A DNA stretch of 64,000 nt from NCBI GenBank assembly GCA_020726505.1, contig JAHLEZ010000002.1, forward strand, positions 1,736,001 through 1,800,000, given 5' to 3'. The DNA comes from Leptodontidium sp. MPI-SDFR-AT-0119. Lineage: Eukaryota; Ascomycota; Leotiomycetes; Helotiales; Leptodontidiaceae. The notes under the pieces were generated by a model. That model was not told where the DNA came from. It saw only the letters and a list, made by a program, of their open reading frames with translations, and searched no databases. Below are positions 45,409-57,795 of this stretch, in pieces. The translations under genes were made by a program, and so were the position numbers. Positions within the stretch are counted from its first letter, which is position 1, and the number at the start of each line of letters is the position of its first letter.

Positions 45409-47912
45409 TCAAAGGTCGACAAACTCCTCAAAATTAACACCCTCGCGCCGCATGCCATCAACACCTGTAAATGTGCCAATCTTGTACTTATATCTCCACC
45501 CCTTGACAATGTTGTCTCTTGTCTTGGTATCAATCTCTCCAAGTTCACGGAAACGCTCTACCATGTGACTACCAGCCAGCAACTTCATTTTACCTCCCAA
45601 GGTGGTAGGAACTTTCACCTCGCCTCCGAACCGACCGATTCTAATCAGGACCACAAGCAGCGTGAGCAACATAAATCCAAGAATCGCAACACATATCCAT
45701 ACGCAAATGACAAACGTTTCATAAGTCATCCCGGAATTGAATGGGACGTTGGCAAGTGAAACTGTAAGAGGATCGCAAAGAACTGTCGACAGGTCAATGA
45801 TGAATTGAAATATGGCAAGTCGTCGGAGGGCTCGAAACATTCCCGGCAGAGGATTGGGCGATGGGGTCAAGAGGACTGTAGAAGAAGCAGAAGCCCCCTT
45901 CTTGAGGTTATAGTAGGGTTCATGTTTATGAATAGCTAGGAATGTCAGCCACCTTTCTCATACATAGATGGTAAACTTACCCGTCCGTGCGTAGTCCCAG
46001 AACAACCTGATGAGAACACCAAATACGGTGAAGAGGAAACGAACTCCAAAGTTTTGGCTCTGCATGAATTCGAAGATGACATTATCAGAGTCGGAAAACC
46101 GGTACCAAAGCACGATAGCAGTAAGTGCAGCCAGAGCACATGCGAAAAACAAAACTTGTGCTGCCCGTTTCATTTTCCGAGCTTGATTTCCTGCAGACGA
46201 ACTATTCCCTGACAACCCGTCGTTGAGATTGATGTAAGTATATCCTTCAGGCTCACCATGATCTCTAGGATTCACCAGGACTCCATATGCCGTGCCATGG
46301 TTGTGTTCGTAATAACCCATCTCGTAATGATGAGCTTCCAGGAAAGTCGCAAGTGCTTTCTCGCGGGTGTCGGGGGGTACGTTTTGGAAGATGTCGACGA
46401 GTCGAGGGTGATGGAAAAGTGTCGCGACAGCTGCTAGGCTGTGAGGATTGGCGTATACGCCTGTTGATCTTCTCCGGGCAAAAATAGTGACGAAGAGTAA
46501 GAAAAGGGCCATAAAAGCGAGGACGCCTTGCAGGACTCTAGCGGCAGGAGGATATACGCTCAAAGTTGGAATGCAGAATTGGCCATTGGTTTCCGCGTTA
46601 CATGTGCCCTGAAGGGATATGAAGACAGTTTCTGAAGCCAGCGGGGCCAGAAGCAAAGAGACCAGATTCATCATTGACGTGAGAAAGATGATCCAGTGGC
46701 GCCGGAACAGAGACTTGAATGGAGATACAATCAAGAAGTCACTCGGGTAATCCAGGCAGAGCGAGAAACGGGCAGAAGCTCCATCATCGCTCGCAAGCCG
46801 CACAAAAGGTTCCATCTCTTTAGCTGCGGTATCGACGATGCCCCATGGAATGCTGAATAGAACCGCGATGATTGTTGGTAGAAAGGCTCCCAAGATGTAA
46901 TCTCGCTTTGAAAAGTAGTAGACGACATCCTCTGTGTTGCCGGACACAGACGCGTCTGTGGGGAGAAGGACGACAGTGCTTCCTGAAATAACTACAGTAG
47001 TCCCTGCCTTTGTTGGTGTGGGATTGTTCCCAGAGCTGAAAGACTCTGGCACTGTGGTATGCGGTGGCGAGACTGAAGCTAATGGCGTTTCTACGACAGT
47101 AATTGGGGGTACATAGTTCCCAATTGAATCCACGGAGGCTGGAATAACAGCCGTGGTGGGAGTCGCGGGAGGTACTCCAGCAATGGGACTTGGCTGTACC
47201 CCAGGAACTACTTCGGGAGTTGGTTGTGCATTTGGGCCAGTCTCTGGAGCATTTGGTGTGGGAACTGCAATCGGGGTAGGCGTTGGAGTCGGACTTGATT
47301 TCCTCCCGATGGTTCGTGTTCCTATCAATAGATAATTCGTCGCAGGAACGGCTGAAGTGACGGCAGGCGTAAATGTTTCGCACGCTGACGTCGACTCTGT
47401 CGGAAAGCAGGTCGTTGATACCTGTGGAGGTGGCGTCGTCGTAACAAGAGATGATATCAAGACGATGGTTTCTTCGACTCCAGAAACACTAGAATATTCA
47501 GAAAAGCGAATTTAAGGGGCGGGACTGCTCGTACGTTTGCACCGTAGTGACCTCAACGATCGGAGGTAAGGCATTTCCAGAACTGTCCTGTCTGCCCACT
47601 ACAGGAAGATATCTTCCAACAATTGGAGACGTGTCACTATTCAATGTTGCAACTACTCCTCGATTCCGAGAACTTGGGAGCCTTCTGCAGGCGACTTCCA
47701 CCAATGCGATCAAAATGAGTGTTGCGGCAAAAAGCGCTGAAAGTACTGGAGTCTTGAGGGAAAGCGGTCTGAAGGTTTTCTGGCTGGACCGTGGTCTTTG
47801 ATTAATTTCTGTAACCTGTTAGCACCAGGGACATAACTCAACATCCGTTTGATTTACCACCATATTGATATACTGAATCTCGGAGTTGCTTGTTGAAGAC
47901 TGTGCTCGACAT
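45409..47912 (-). CDS. DUF3433-family multi-pass membrane protein
   Basis: Exons 47912-47858, 47808-47535, 47488-45981 and 45935-45409 join in frame to 787 residues. Seen: a short cytosolic start, a first membrane segment (PVLSALFAATLILIALVEVA), an extracellular Pro/Thr/Val-rich stretch of about 170 residues, then the DUF3433 signature YYFSKRDYILGAFLPTIIAV with IPWGIVDTAAKEMEPFVRLA, and further hydrophobic segments to the C-terminus. DUF3433 proteins are restricted to ascomycete fungi, sit in the plasma membrane and have no known reaction. Many family members are longer with two copies of the domain; this one appears to have a single clear copy. Confidence 0.85.
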
Positions 47913-49658
47913 GGCGACTGTGAACGAAATCTAAAGGATTGAGAGAGCAGAAAGAAAGGCAAGAGGAACTTCATATTGCGCTCTGGCTGCGAATAATGTC
48001 CTTGGCAGTTGCTTCCTGGTTGATTGTAGTGCCTTGGTATTGATAGTCGGGTTTAGTAGCTCACCCAGTAGCCTGGTTGCAGCTAGAGTGTGGCTGGAGC
48101 TGAAAACCTCCTACCGAGCAACACGGCTGGACTGAGACACCAGAGTTGAGAAGTTAAAGAACTACGGGGATGAAAGGATAGTGTTCTGGCCGCTGAAAGA
48201 TACGCATGATTGTTCTTGGATCTTCTGCTCGCATGCTTTTGATTAATCATTTCGTAGGAACCCCAAGTCTCACTCCGCATCATTGTTTGGGGCTCCCCTT
48301 CACCCAGCCCCAAGCCGACAAGCCAGCCAAGGAATCAAGCTTATTTAAGTTCATGCATAACATCGGACATGCCAAGTACTCTTCTGCTCCCAATGAATGC
48401 ATTTCAGCTCGTTGCGCCAAGCAAGTCTGGATGGGCAAACACTCATAGAACAAGATGGAGGGTGGATGCTACTATATTAATTAGCGCATCCTTGGTGCCG
48501 AACTTTGGGTCAGATCACCTTCATAGGGATGAAAAGCCACTTTCAAGTACGAAGCTCTTTTACTTTCCTACTCAATACCACTTAGTGTTGGAGTAGTACT
48601 GTATCGCTCACAAGGCTTTCTTGTGAGCAAAATTGAGTCGAATCTGGCATTGAACCATCGCCCGATGGACTTCACCCCTTCCAGGTGTTATTTTGCATGG
48701 GCAATTTGCTCGAGTGATAATCTCTTAAATCAACAAACCCACTGTCGACACTAGAGTATCCAACAATTATTCAACGCTAAGTCAGATTCTTCAACGTCCT
48801 TGCTTGATTTACAGACGAGGAGGGAGACGAAACCCAATTTTCCTTCAAGGTATGTACTTCCAGTAGTGATACTGTTACATACATTGAAGTAGAAATGACA
48901 ACATCGGAGGAAGCCCATCTTTATGAGCTCAATCACTAGTATTACTATGGGGATGTCATATTTGAATGTTATGCAAGTTGCGGAGAAACTCTCAAGTGTT
49001 TTGCTGTTGCCGGTGTCCTAAGCGAGAGAGATGTTCCAGTCAATGTTGGGAGAAAGTCCACTCTGTAGGAGTAATGGCCTCAAGCAAACGAAACAGGACT
49101 GTTTCTGACTCGTCAATTTCAGCTCGCTTTCATTCTGATCTGAGATACTAATCATAGCATTATTGCCTAAAATGGAAGTCAGTGCCTCGGAATAAATTCC
49201 AGCCCCATCATCATCAGACAAATCAAGCTTCGTGATGACAGCACGAGTAACCTTAAACTTGCTTGGGTACTTGGCGTGGGTGCTATTCTTTCATCAGCAC
49301 TAGATCTTGCTTTGAGGAGTGCTTGGGTCTGGAACGTTACTCAGGGTAAGCTTGCTGAGAAGCGAGTCTCCTGTTCACGACATCCGCTTGAACAAAGCGG
49401 CCGCGACACGATTAGGGATCCAATAGTAATCCTGGGGCTGAGTGCTGTGATTTATTTTTCTGTAGCCTCGCTCGTGTATGTACGCTGACTGTTGGAATGA
49501 GAATGAATGTCGTCTTATTTCCCTGTTTTAATCGCTCAACATCTTGGGAGCCGGCTTAGGAGTACCAAGTTTGTACAAATAGATCGATTTTTCTTTGCGA
49601 AGCCGGTCTCCAAACCAGTATCGATTCAAATCTGATTCTTCACATTGTATTGCTCAAA
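47913..49658. other. Intergenic stretch
   Basis: No frame with recognisable protein sequence on either strand, although short frames are common. Promoter of the DUF3433 gene is expected at 47913-48300. Confidence 0.4.
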
Positions 49659-50539
49659 ATGATCACCACATCCTTTAATCCTCGTGACTGCTCTGCATGT
49701 TCTTGGATTCATTCCTTCCATCGCCGCCATCCCTTCCGCCCATCAGGGACACTCTCACCCATTTGCCCTCAAAGATGCTTGCCTAGAGGAACGCAACTAA
49801 ACGTCCGAGCTACTCAAACGTCAGGGTGGCTACAGTACCGGAATCTGGAAGTTCACTATGTACGGCTATCCAGACAGCTATAGCGCAGCGATCAACTGCG
49901 AGTCTGCAGCAAGTCACAATCCACCACAAGGCTCCAACACCATTGCCTACCCAGGCTGTATGCATCTCGGCCATGCCCGAGGTAAATATGCAGGTGGTGA
50001 TGAATCGTATAACAATTCGCTCACTGCGGCGGCTTATCCTGGCAGCACGCCGATTCCCAAATGCAGAGTCTTCTTTGCCCCGTATCTCAACAAGTTCTTG
50101 ATAATTGAGGATTGTTGTCCTAGTTGCTCGGGCAGTACACCTCATTTCGATGTTTGGATTGGTGGAGGTCCGAATACTGGGAAATTGGCGAGCGTCTGCC
50201 AGTGTGAGCTTACTTTAACCCCACCTCGTAGTAAGGCCTAAGTGATCTCTTCTCGTAGATAGTCGTTCATGTCACTGCTAAGGAATCTACAGATGCGCAT
50301 TTTGGCACTTCAATGGAAATGCGATTGCAAACTTGGATAGAAGCGCGAACAAAGGGAACTTGTGGAGTAATGGAAACTGCAATATTGGAATCTTGAATAG
50401 ATACTGGCTGCTGGCAGTACTCGAGCGCTTTGAGCTCTCGATGTGGCCCTTCATGAGCCAAGAGCCGAGTTACATGTTGCGCTATTTGACACTATACAGG
50501 CCCCTCATTGCTCATATTCCATTCTGCATACATGTTTAA
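49659..50539 (+). pseudogene. Broken gene for a small secreted Cys-containing protein
   Basis: The coherent protein starts with a signal-like run (ILVTALHVLGFIPSIAAIPS) and continues ALKDACLEERN, a TAA stop, then LLKRQGGYSTGIWKFTMYGY and KCRVFFAPYLNKFLIIEDCC. An intron (50202-50292) joins ASVCQ to CAFWHFNGNAIANLDRSANK. The only ATG (49659) is one base out of frame with the signal run. One frameshift plus one stop between signal and body suggest inactivation; an intron hiding the TAA is possible but no donor is evident. The EDCCPSC...HFDVWIGG arrangement recalls double-psi-beta-barrel secreted proteins, offered only as a guess. Confidence 0.5.
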
Positions 50540-51390
50540 GACAATGAGGTAGATTATTTTATCCTGCCATTTACACGAGAGAATGATAAAGATGGAGCGA
50601 CGAGAGTGATGGTAAGGGCGAAATGATTGAATAGTGAGGAGTGATAACCAGAGGAGCTGTGAAGCGTGCATCAATTGTATCTGGCTATTGCCGGTAATGT
50701 ATGCCGTGGGCATATGAGGTGAAGAATTGAGAAGATCTGGAGAGCTGTGGGCGTTCATCGCAGACGGTCTTTCGTGATTGCTGGGTGTAGCGCAGAGATG
50801 AGTGTCCCTCGGGGTATGAGGTAGAGTAAAGGTGACTGGTAAGAGATGAGGATCTACTTACTTGTACATGCCGGAGTTTCAATAGTATTGAACGGACTGA
50901 ATGATTTGCCGTCGGGGACTTGATCTGATTGCAAATGACGGTGAGGCCTCGTCGGCGATGTAGTTTACCGCACAAAAGTTGTATGAAGTTTTTAAGATCG
51001 CTTCCAAGAAAAGAACAGCGCGTTTCAAAAGGGTGGTGCGGACAGTGAGGAGGTTGTACAAGAGGAGCGGAGTTAGGGATCAGGACAAGGTGGGAGTTGG
51101 AAGAGTCTCGGGGACACGCTCGGATTGGTTTGGGAGTTTAATAAGAAGGAGCATTCAATGGACAATGCACGTATACCGCTTTAGATAGTACCTAGGTAGG
51201 TACTTGCCCAGTCTGATATGTGCGGGTAAGTGACCGCGGTTTCCGAAAACGGCAAGCGAGATCTGTTCTGTGAGCACTCAGACATCCCTAAGTTGGGACT
51301 CCAGGTACATTAAGATACATGACATGCTAGTCTAAAATTTCTTGGGAATCTCATCTGCTGGCTTCATGTTCGGCGTCCAGGAGGCCCAAT
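50540..51390. other. Intergenic stretch
   Basis: A plus-strand frame at 50979-51188 is basic (RVVRTVRRLYKRSG) but has no other sign of coding. No gene is supported. Confidence 0.4.
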
Positions 51391-51624
51391 TTACAGATAA
51401 GTAGTATGAACGGAAACAATGTTGTTATCCTTGAGAACGTAGAAGTCACAAGAGCCAGCATGTTGATCAAACGTCTCCTGAAAGCTTCCCCGTAACTTAC
51501 CCAAGTCAACAACAGTCGAACCCGGACCTAGAACTTCAGATTCTTCAAGCCAGGATAGCGTCAGCCGACATCCTAGATCTGGGTCTAGACTTTTGGAATC
51601 TGCTAGCGAAGTCATACTCTCTTG

Positions 51625-53329
51625 TCATGACGCGTAGCAGAATGTGAGGTGAATCCGGGGTGTGCTGACTTTCACAAGCTTTGTTTTGCGAGACAACTCA
51701 AACGACATCGCATGACCTCTTGCCAACATGATGTATGGCGGCTGGATTTCAGATTGGGGCTTGATGGTAGCTAATGATGAGACCACACTCTCTTTCTCTC
51801 CGCCCTCATAGCCAGAATCAATACGTTGAATGGGAGTGGGCGACGGTTCTCGTACTTCAGACCAAACTGCCGACACGAACGCAATACTCTCAGTCGGGGG
51901 TGGATATCGTGTATCCCCAACCAGGATCTCGCGCCTCAGTCTTTCATCTAGAATGTCACGAAACCTAAGCATCACGGACTCCATATCCGTTGCCTGTTTT
52001 CCTACAAGCTTTTCCAGCCCCTCGGGTAAAGTCCACTTCTCGTACATTTTCCCGTGAGTGCTCGGAACGATATATTTCCTATGCAGCTCCAGAAACAAAT
52101 TGCAGAGGAAACAGGCCTTCTTGCTTGAGCATATGATTCTTGGTGGTAGAGCAAGATTTTGCAACTCATAGTGGACCAGGAGTTGGATTTCTGCATGGAC
52201 GATGAATTTAGTTGAGGCGATGGCTTTACACACTTGAGAGAAGTCAGCCCGTCTCTTTTGCAGACGCAGCATCAACTGGGAATTTGCATGCTCAAATTCT
52301 TCGGTCTTGAATAGACCTGTAATGACATCTTTCACAGCAATCCCGGGATCCTGGACCACACGTAGGGGCACGGCTGGGAGCTTGACCACTGATACTCGGA
52401 TATGGTCGAAGATTGAGAAACGCATGGCAGCTTGGCATAGAAATCTCGCCGCCGAGCAGTAGCGACCTAATTTTCCAATGGCGTTGCAAACAAACTTTTT
52501 AGATGTGGGTTCCATGTTGCTAATGGCGAGGATGACTGACAAAGCCTTTGAGGAAGATAGTTCCGATGAAGTAGTAACCATCTGAGATAGAATTTCCAGT
52601 CCCTGCTTCGAACTGGCTTTGCTCTTGTCTAAACCTTCCAGTTGACCAAACATCTTGTCTAGTCCTTCAACATGACTGCGTACATCATTCAATATTTCCG
52701 AGTCGACTCGGGTTCGGGCCTTAGCGGAGACCTCTCTGAATGCTGTTACTAGTATTGGGATAGTCTTCGGTCTGTCTGACTTCTCTCGTTTGAAGTTGCA
52801 CCTGAGGACGGCATGTTTTGATCTCAACCGACACAAAATTCGGTTGTGATTTAGGGCCAGTATCTCCCGGAGAAGATTATCTTGCGCATTCTGAGCCGCA
52901 GCCCCTAGAAGCTTGAATTAGTATATGGAAGCCAAATGATGTATTTCCAGTGCGCAACTAACTACCTTGTTTGCAAACGTCCTGTAATATCTTGGCAATT
53001 TTCTCAAATCCAATTCGCACATTCTCCAATCCTCCATTGTTCACAGCAAGAGTGATGTTCATTCCCTTCCCATTTTCCTCCTCCTCAATAGCCAAAGCTA
53101 AAACTTTCCCTGGGTCGTCGGTTGCGCTCGCGATGAATGCCAGGTTCTCTGTGAGATTTATTTCTCGTGAAAGGCTCAGAACTCGAGTAACAGAGTCGCT
53201 GTCATTGTGGGCGGCTCCGTCGAGATACTTCTCAGCTTGATCTGCCGGCGTATTGTTAAGGGCTTCAAGCAAAACAATCTTTGTCTGCAGGTCCTGCAGC
53301 CTGTCTTTCCCCCGGATATTGAGACTCAT
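51625..53329 (-). CDS. OTT_1508-like deaminase-fold protein
   Basis: Two exons (53329-52966 and 52904-51625) join in frame to 547 residues. The N-terminal 350 residues are helical without a recognised domain. At about 355-395 lies FIVHAEIQLLVHYELQNLAL and SSKKACFLCNLFLELHRKYI. The HAE (His358, Glu360) and CxxC (Cys386, Cys389) are the zinc and proton-shuttle residues of cytidine-deaminase folds and match the OTT_1508-like deaminase family, which is expanded in fungi and thought to derive from bacterial toxin deaminases. Its substrate is unknown. After the TGA (51627-51625) the same frame stays open for 77 codons to 51391 with family-like sequence (RLTLSWLEESEVLGPGS), so the C-terminus seems cut by a nonsense change. 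The deaminase motifs lie before the stop. Confidence 0.75.
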
Positions 53330-53843
53330 GTTGACTCAGCACATCAGCCGGTGCTATTGCACATAGAATCGAATGTTCAGCAGATCGAGCCATAATAAGA
53401 GGGGAACATGATATCTCAAGACCGATCTTTGGATTAATCGAGTCCTGAATCTGTTCGCACGGGAACCTGCATCTTCCCATTTTCCTCTCGGGCTATCGAG
53501 GTCGGAATCGCGGCCTTTATATCTGCATGAAGCCAAAAGCAACGAATAAATATGCACGTAAACGTGGAACCAGGGAAGAGCCAATGGATGCCAGCCTTGC
53601 ATGAAGTTCGTGTAACACAAACCTTCAAATGAATAGACCGACCTCCGACAGCTCACATCCAACCCTCAACTGAAAAAGGGAGAACTCAGCACCTAGATGT
53701 ATAGCTTTCATTTGTTTTCTCCAATAACCTAAACGCCAGTAAATGCCCCTCCCCGCATGCAATGACAAGTACATCCTGGAATTTTGGGATACGTACAACA
53801 AACACATGAATCATACAAAACGCTCAAACCAATCCAATCCCAA
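53330..53843. other. Intergenic stretch between same-strand genes
   Basis: Promoter side of the deaminase-like gene and 3' side of the rhodopsin-like gene. Short minus-strand frames here look spurious. Confidence 0.45.
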
Positions 53844-55410
53844 TCAAGACGGAGCCACCCTAGGAGGAGCTGGCGACAGACCTTTCTGCTGTTCCAAATC
53901 AATCCACGGACTCATCGGCATAGGACTCAGCATATCCGTGCCATCGCTCCCCGAAAACCTCCAAGAATCTCCCAGCAACGGTCCAGCAGGAACCATCGGC
54001 GTCAACCTGCCCGTCTCGCTCGGGGTCTCAGACACATAACTCGAACGGCGCATGTCGCGCGGCTCTTCGTGGATGATATCTAGTGCGAAGATCTCAGCGG
54101 TGTTTTTGTCTGATATGTTGAAGCTGTTGTGGTAGCTTGAGTCTTCGAGTTGTTTGGAGTCGAATGTGGTGCTGATTCGGCTCTGGCGTGCTACGCTGCC
54201 TAGTTGGCTGCGGTTGAGTGAGCTGTCGCCCATGCGTTTGGAGGACATGGATGTTTTGATGTCGCGGAGGAAGGGTCGTAGAATGGGTATGCATTGGACT
54301 ATTATTGTTCCGGCTACTTCGGCAGAGTACCATATATTTGACATCCCGTTTCGCCCTGGAGAAGACTTGTTAGATATGAGGTTCTGTGTTGGAGGAAGCT
54401 GAAGTGACTTACACATGTAATACTCATCATGAACGTGCATGATCGGACGGTCTTTCCAACTCGTCCGTACGGCAGACATGATCGCAACCCTGCCGGCAGT
54501 TAGCTTGCTCAGTTCTAGTGATTCCAAGCACTCACAACATCCCCAAACTCATCGTAGCACACAGAGCGATCTTCTCAACCCTCCTCATCTCAAGCGACCA
54601 GGTAATCCACCACGGGAAAGCCGCAAACACAAAGTCCATAACGATGTTATACGTGTTCCCTCCGATCTTGAAATTTTGCACCACATCGTAGTTTAGACAT
54701 GGACCTTGGATATTATACCAATTCTGGTAGTCGCTCTTGCCGCAATACTTGGCCCACTGAAAGAAGCATTTGATGACCATGTAGATGTTCATGGATGCTA
54801 TGCAGTACCAGAGGATCCAAGATTGTTTCTTATTTGACATTCGAAGGAGCGTGATGCCGAGTGCTGTTTTGGACCACGCCTGTCCAACTAAGGTCCCGCA
54901 TGACGAGATGTTGATGAGAATGTGCATGCGGTCGTCCCAGTTTCCCTTTACGTAGCCGGTCGACCATCTAGAGAAACGACGGTCAGTACTCGTAAGAAGA
55001 AAGCTGCATTTGCATGAAGATATGTTGTCGCGTGCCAGTCAGAGTGGGTAATCATGAGTATTTTCTGGAGACGAGGTCGTGTCTGAGACAATTGAAGATC
55101 CAAACAAAAGCAACCCTATTCACTTACTCAATATCGATGATTATATCATTGACTAGGAGCACCAGCTACACACCCAGGATCAGCCTTCATCGTGTTACAC
55201 AAACCTTCAGCGCATGAAAGTGTAAGAAAAACTCACCCATGATAACACGAGCACATAATCATCGTACCAAAGTCCCGTCCTCCTCGAGAGCTTGCAGTAA
55301 AGTCTCAGGCCCAGGAATACCGTCGCACCGGTAAAAAGCGTCCATAGACCAGCATTGACTTCCTTCACGGGAGAAATATACACAACGTCGTCGGCGCGAG
55401 GAGAGTTCAT
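53844..55410 (-). CDS. Fungal rhodopsin-like (Pth11-related) seven-helix membrane protein
   Basis: Exons 55410-55237, 55165-55128, 54967-54536, 54489-54413 and 54355-53844 join in frame to 410 residues. A 38-base second exon supplies LVLLVNDIIIDIE and restores the family stretch before WSTGYVKGNWDDRMHI. Seven hydrophobic segments can be placed between residues 20 and 285, with the usual GPCLNYDVVQNFKIGGNTYN loop and FAAFPWWITWSLEMRRVEKI. A Ser-rich cytosolic tail of about 120 residues follows. Relatives include Pth11 and SAT4-type proteins, plasma-membrane proteins proposed as surface or metabolite sensors. No CFEM domain is present. An in-frame ATG at 55464 would add 18 residues; 55410 is preferred because it gives a normal start. 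Confidence 0.85.
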
Positions 55411-56408
55411 CCTTACATCCTCCTTCACTCTTAAAAAGACAAAGGGTTCACCAGTGAAAAGCAATCAACTCAACTCAAAATTGGAAATGAAGGGCAGGCA
55501 AGGAATGGGAAAGAAGGAAGAAACGAAACAGGCAAGCAGACCTTCCCAAGGATAACAACGTGGGCAAGGCAAGGTACTCTATCTAGCTTGAGCCTGGAGC
55601 AGGGCCGCTCAGTAGGGAAAGACATCATCAGACCATGGCAAAGTCAATCTCCTCCCGTAGATCTTCCACCAGAGACGGGCCCAACATGACAGTCCAGACC
55701 CCGCTTCATAGTACTTTTTAATATAGACGGGACGAGCCCTCAGGGATGGAGTTTCAGGCAATCTGGCCCGGGATTTCCAGCAGTAGGGTTTTCCCCAGTT
55801 GAATCGCTGGGGTTATGTCCGTTTCCGTCCTTGGAAGCGGAGAGAGTGACAGGGCACGGATCGCATGACAGTTTGTAGTGAGCCGTACAGGGGACGGAGG
55901 AGACGGGATGAGAGGATTCAGAGATGAGCTTGTACGGCTGGAAAAAAGACTGCCCGTGGGGCTGACGCAGCCACAATCTAAATAAACTTTCCGAAGGTGT
56001 GATGTGGTAAGCGAGGAGAAACGAGGGGGAAGGAACGGAAACGCGTGTTCAAACACGTGATGTTTTGAATGTTCTTGAAGTGCAAATAACCTGCTGAAGT
56101 ATTCTTGAAGGCCGGCTTATAATTTTCGGACTCACGGGTTATTACTGGAGGTGAAATTAATCGACACAAGGGCCTGTTAAGCGAACCGCTGTCAAGTTCT
56201 CGTCTAAAGTTCACTTGGAGCTGTCAACGCAATCTCCTTTTCTATCCTAGTTGATCACTCATCACCACCAAGCTGTCTCGACACTGATGTCAGTCAGACC
56301 CCTCACACCATCCACCTCCGAAGAATAACCATTCCCCTTCTTCAAAGCGGAGCGTATTTCAGATCCTAAATAAACATCCTTCGGAAGTGCTGAAGCAACT
56401 AATCTCGG
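55411..56408. other. Intergenic stretch left of an inverted-repeat element
   Basis: Promoter side of the rhodopsin-like gene. No coding frame with protein character. Confidence 0.4.
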
Positions 56409-56872
56409 CCGATTGTTTCCGATGCCTCGACTTTTTTAAAACATTATTTTGCATGCCTCAGCAGCCAAATGTTAGTACTGCTTTATGTTACCTAATGTAC
56501 GCGACGTGAAGGAATATTAAAGCAAAAATGAAGCTGTTAATACGATCGAATCGCGCACACTTTTGAAAAGAGCCGTTTATAAAGGAATAGTAAAGGGAGG
56601 CCTGCGAGGGAAGAGGGGGGGAGCTCTCTCGAGAGGGAAAGTCTTAAGAGGCTTCGATTCTCGTGAGAGAGGCCCTTGTAAAGAGGTGGCTTCTCTTAAG
56701 GAGGAGGCTCTCTCGGAAGCTCTTGTAAGGAAGAGGCTTCTCTTGAAAAGAGGGCTACTAAGGTGAAGGGAGATTCTTTTTAATATTACGCTACATCAAG
56801 CGGCATTGAGATTTGGCTGCTAAGGTATGCAAAATAGTGTTCTAGAAAAGTCGGGGCATGGGAAACAATCGG
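56409..56872. mobile_element. 464-bp MITE-like element with 62-base inverted repeats and purine-rich core
   Basis: The left arm (56409-56470, CCGATTGTTTCCGATGCCTC ... TTTTGCATGCCTCAGCAGCC) matches the reverse complement of the right arm (56811-56872) at about 85-90 percent of positions. The segments just outside share CTAATCTCGG (left) and CTAATAATCTCGG (right), which could be an 8-9 base target duplication as made by hAT or Mutator-like transposases. The core (56590-56765) is purine-rich with degenerate repeats of GGCTTCTCTT and GGCTCTCTCG. No transposase is encoded, so it would be non-autonomous. Confidence 0.6.
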
Positions 56873-57795
56873 CTAATAATCTCGGGGGCTGAGTCTGAAC
56901 ATCTCAATCTTTGCTCCGAACTTCTGATTCTCAGTCCACGGACACAGTCAAAAGTCATAGCTAAGTAGAAAACCGATGAGCCGGTTGGGAGAATCACCAT
57001 TTCGCGCCCTTTACATTAATAAATACAAGACATGATCTAATTCTGATAGATTTACAGTCTATTTTGACGTGATGCTTTCCTCCAAGCCGGATACACGAGT
57101 CAATACCTACTTCTAAAACGTAACCACGAAACATCTCAACCTCAAAACCCAATCTCACGCTCAAAACTCAAACCTCGATCGTCCGAACACCCAGAACTCA
57201 AAACATCCGAACCTCCCAACTCAAACTCGGATCCCTCAGCCTCAATCCTTCGCTCGATTCATTCCCTTCCTACCAAACGGGATCCGGATCAAACACCTAA
57301 TACAGACATCGAACCTAAAAACACAGAACGCAGAACATCAAACACAAAAGGTCAAACATCCGTCGTTCGGTCCGGCCCGGTGTTAACCCTAAAGTTTGAA
57401 GATATTGGTTGACTGATTGCTTGATTACAAACCGATATCCTATCTTCGAGACACCGGCGTTGAAACATCATAGCTCGATAAGTTGTTGTACTTCTCATGA
57501 GTCAAAAGCACATGTCCTATCCTATGTTCTAAAGTGCAATTCTCGATCCAGGGGATTTTCCATGAAGGGGCGAGCACAGAGCGCGGTCGGATGTAAACAA
57601 ATGAACACCGGCACATCACTTTCAAAGGCAGAAACAACATTAAGAAGTTGGCACTCTTTTCCTTGGGGGGCAGCAAGCCATTCTAGTATTCATCTTCATC
57701 ATCTCATGTATAATATCATACATACACAATTAACCTCTCATCTGCCAGCACCCCAAAATCCCCCAAGATTCATCTCCCTTCGCACAACCTTCTCT
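56873..57795. other. Intergenic stretch with an A/C-rich low-complexity tract
   Basis: The plus strand from about 57120 to 57360 is dominated by A and C with loosely repeated CTCAAAAC and CAGAAC units, without a regular period. The tract lies downstream of CCT7. No gene was recognised. Confidence 0.5.
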
